Shown here: positions 60,742-64,000 of the stretch, piece by piece
How positions within the stretch are numbered: position 1 is the first letter of the stretch
How the letters are laid out: each line of letters starts with the position of its first letter
Origin: Impatiens glandulifera
Taxonomy: Eukaryota > Streptophyta > Magnoliopsida > Ericales > Balsaminaceae
DNA length: 64,000 bases
Assembly (NCBI RefSeq): GCF_907164915.1
Contig: NC_061867.1
Span: 35,771,751 to 35,835,750 of the forward strand
Direction of reading: 5' to 3'
Notes under the pieces: generated by a model
What the model saw: the letters and a program-made list of their open reading frames with translations, nothing else
What the model was told of the DNA's origin: nothing
Database searches by the model: none
Program-made: the position numbers and the translations under genes

Positions 60742-63700
60742 TCAATTTAAATTTAAAAGACCTATAATATTTCTAAAGTAAGAAAACTTAGCATTGGGGA
60801 GTGGTTTTGAAAAGATGTCTACCACTTGCTGGTCTGTTGAGACGTATTCTAACCGAATATGCTTTTAAACAACATGCTCCTGAATGAAATGATGTCTGGT
60901 GTCAATAAGCTTCGTTCTGGAATGCAACACCGGATTGTAAGTTATAGCAATAACGCTGGTGTTGTCATAGAATATTGGAGACTCGTCTGCTTGGATGTCA
61001 TAGTCTCTTAATTATTGTTGGATCCTTAGAAGTTGAGTACAACAGCTACCTGAAGCAAGGTATTCTGCCTCTACAGTAGACGTGGAAATAAACGTTTGTT
61101 TCTTGCTATTCCAAGAGATTAGACGATCACCAAGGAACTGACACGTTCCACTAGTGCTCTTCCGATCGATCTTACAACCTACGTAATCTGCATCAGTATA
61201 GCTAATTAAGTTGAAACTGGAATCCTTCGGATACCATAGTCCAACATATTGAGTTCCTTTTAAATATTTTAAAATACACTTAACAGCTACGTAATGAGAT
61301 TGTTTAGGATTAGCCTAAAAATGACCACACACGCCGACGACGAACAAGATGTCTGGTCAGCTGGCTGTTAGATAGAGCAAGGAACCGATTATTTCATCTT
61401 TATATAACTTGCTTGATGAGTTCATGGATGTCGAGGCAGTTGAGTAGTTTTCCATGTTGAATTTATATAACAACTCCTTGGTATACTTTGCTTGATTGAT
61501 GAAAGTTTTAGCTTCAAGTTGTCGAACTTGAAGACCAAGAAAGAATGTCAGGTCACCCATCATACTCATCTCAAACTTATCCTGCATAAGCTTAGTAAAT
61601 TTCTCACATAATTTGGGGTCAATTGACCCAAAAATAATATCATCCAAATAGATTTTAACAGTTAAGATATGTGAATCTTTAATTAATCTAAAAAGTTTTT
61701 TATCTACAATGCTTATAATAAAATCACGATCAAATAGGAATTTGGTTAAAGTGTCATACCAAGCTCTAGGAGCTTGCTTAAGACCATATAACATTTTATC
61801 TAGTTTAAAAACATGATTAAGTTGAGAATGATCTTGAAAGCCAGGCAACTATTCAACATACACATCCTCATTAAGTACACCATTTATAAAAGTACTTTTA
61901 ACATCCATTTGAAAGACTTTAAAATTTTTAAAGGCTGCATAAGCTAGAAAGATTCTAATAGCCTCAAGTCTAGCTATAGGGGCGAATGACTCCTCAAAGT
62001 CAAATCTTTCTTCCTGTCTATAGCCTTGAACTACTAATCTAGCTTTGTTTCTTATAACTAAGCCATCTTCACTTAGTTTATTTCCAAAAACCCATCTAGT
62101 TCCAATCATGGATTGATCATCTAGTCTTAGAATTAAATGTCAAACTTTATTTCTTTCAAATTGATTTAATTCTTATTGTATAGTATTTATCCAATCCGGA
62201 TTAAGCAGTGCTTCATCAATTTTTTTAGGTTCAATTTGAGAAATAAATGCTGAATTTGCAATTTCATCCATTAGTTGATTTCTAGTCCTAAGAGGTGCAC
62301 TAGGATTACCTATGATTAGTTCAGGTGGATGGTTTCAGTTCCATATGAGGATTGGTCCCAAAGGGTCAGCCGTCTGATCAGTTGTCTCAACAATATCCAA
62401 ATTGTCAACAGCCTGTTGAAATTCAGTCTAGTTTTCTAGTTGACTTTCAATTGAGGCATCCGACTGATTAACATGATTAGATTGCTGATTAGATGTGTTG
62501 TTGCTGATGACCTGAAACTCATCGTCACTATCATATTGAAGGTTAGTAGCTTCCAACCTGTTAGCCACTTCGATGATTTCTTTCGAATTATTTTCAATAG
62601 TTTCATCAAAAACAATATGGGTAGACTCTTCAACAGTTAAAGTTTGTTTATTATAAACTCTGTAAGCTTTACTTAATAAAGAGTATCCTAGATTTATACC
62701 AGGATCTTCCTTAGCATCAAATGCAGTCAAATAAGTTTTACCATTGTTATGAATAAAACATTTATATCCAAAAATTCTAAAATATGATATTTTAGGAACT
62801 TTGTCATAGAAAAGCTCGTAGGGTGTTTTATTAAAACGTTTATTGATCATTGATCTATTTTGAGTGTAACAAGATGTATTGATAGCTTATGCCCATAGTT
62901 TTTGAGACACACCGGAATCTGCTATCATTGACCTAGCAGCTTCCTTTAGTGTTCTATTCCTTCTATCAGTTACTTCATTTTGTTGTGGAGTTCTGGAACT
63001 AGAAAACTCATGTCTGATACCAGATTCCTCAAGAAAAGAAGATAGAGTTTTGTTTGTAAATTTTGTACCTCTATCATTTCTAATCTTTATCACATTTAAA
63101 GATTTTCATTTTTTAATCTTTTAATGAATTTTATCAAGTTCTCAGCAGTTTGATCCTTAGATACTAAGAAAATGACCCAAGTAAATCTAGAAAATTCATC
63201 AATTATGACAATGATAAATCTCATTCCCCTTAAACTGGTTACTGGAATTGGACCAAATAAATTCATGTGCAATAATTCCAGACACCTATCAGATTGAGTT
63301 TTCTCTTTATTTTAGAAAGTTGATCTGACCTGTTTGCCCATCTGATATTGTTAATAGTTTTAAAGTTTATATGATTTAATCTTTTATACCAAAGCCAGTT
63401 CTAATCATTTTTAGCTACCATGCAAATATAATTAGAAGTTTTAGGCTTCAAGTTTATTTTATATGAGTTTCATACTCTACATCCTGTCAGTAGTGGAGTA
63501 CCCTACTAATCCTTAACTATGCATGCATGTTTTTAAATATCTACAGTGTAACCATTATCACACATTTGACTAGTACTAATCAAATTATAACACATATTTT
63601 CAACTAATAGCACATTATTAATAGTAAGGTTACCGTGGGCAATCTTACCCTTACTCACGGTTTTACCTTTGATGTTATCATCAAATGTGATTTTTGGTCC

Positions 63701-63790
63701 TGTATATTTTGTTATGTCAGTCAGCACCCTGTTGTTGCCTATCATGTGTCTTGAACAATCACTATCTAGATACCAAACAGACTCCTCATG
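60742..63790 (-). pseudogene. Element 3 pol, decayed
   Basis: Fragments in copia order on the minus strand. Protease near 63750 has Asp in place of Gly in the DSG site (LDSDCSRHM). Integrase core IRNDRGTKFTNKTL and PQQNEVTDRRNRTL is at 63093-62887, with the catalytic Glu changed to Asp. Integrase C-terminus is at 62850-62428. Reverse transcriptase is at 62109-61357 with YLDD for YVDD. RNase H continues to VDIFSKPLPNAKF and a TGA at 60744-60742. Multiple stops and frame breaks show long inactivity. Confidence 0.88.
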
Positions 63791-63845
63791 GCAACTGACC
63801 TATTGTACCTATATAAACACATATTTACAACTTTGGTACTCAGCT

Positions 63846-64000
63846 TCATTTGGGTCCATGGTTAATTCGTCCCTTGTGGATCCATATTTGAGTTATTTTG
63901 ATGGATCTCCTATTTTGTGTTGTAAATAAAGCAAAAGATTTAGACTTGGCAGACGTTTTTCTACCCGCTAATGGTCCCTTAGCCTTATGATTGACAAAAA
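63846..64000 (-). pseudogene. End of element 3 gag, cut by the window edge
   Basis: Minus-strand text IWIHKGRINHGPK followed by TGA matches the gag end [13 protein letters not shown] of element 1. The protease frame downstream is again +1 to gag. Confidence 0.7.

Larger units (their letters stand above)
50707..64000 (-). mobile_element. Element 3: older relative of element 1, 5' end outside the window
   Basis: Minus-strand order from the right edge: end of gag, decayed pol, extra-ORF remnant, polypurine tract, 3' LTR. Pol resembles element 1's, and the gag-pol junction has the same spacing (82 bases from GGACCC to the protease TGG codon). Two later insertions interrupt it: a CACTA-like element at 54671-60680 and an opposite-strand LTR inside its own LTR. 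Inserted into block B at about 50706. Confidence 0.85.

Overview
The window is nuclear DNA from a flowering plant, most likely a eudicot. The evidence is one multi-exon plant gene (a GH100 alkaline/neutral invertase) in AT-rich sequence, with Ty1/copia retrotransposons, MITE-like foldbacks and CACTA-like DNA around it. The extra retroelement proteins resemble a family I associate with Lamiales genomes. That placement is from memory and weak.

Layout. 1-3463: AT-rich intergenic DNA with one strong hairpin. 3464-11017 (minus): an apparently complete six-exon invertase gene (681 codons by my splice reading), with small mobile-element remnants in its introns. 10030-20148 (block A) and 22522-50706 (block B): a direct duplication that starts inside invertase intron 1. 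Block B therefore carries a second promoter and exon 1 but no exons 2-6. A broken copia fragment (20149-22521) lies between the blocks.

Block B was later hit by two LTR retrotransposons. Block A preserves both sites without inserts, so the target duplications can be read directly. Element 1 (28555-43061, plus) has open gag and pol frames followed by three further sense ORFs. All three share one domain of about 200 residues, and each has its own TATA-like box and a pyrimidine-rich leader. Its 3' end is abnormal: the third ORF runs into a second copy of the host DNA that flanks the left LTR. Element 2 (43849-48588, minus) is a degenerate 4.7-kb copia element with both LTRs and a 5-bp target duplication.

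50707-64000: the 3' two thirds of element 3 (minus), an older relative of element 1. It has a decayed pol and a single decayed copy of the extra-ORF domain. Its 3' LTR is interrupted by an LTR in the opposite orientation. A 6-kb CACTA-like element full of ACCGAAAG/CTCGGT repeats (54671-60680) sits between pol and the extra ORF.

The invertase is the only ordinary host gene I can support. The strongest candidate for something poorly described is the promoter-bearing, triplicated extra-ORF cassette of element 1. No homology search was possible; domain names come from recognition of motifs.
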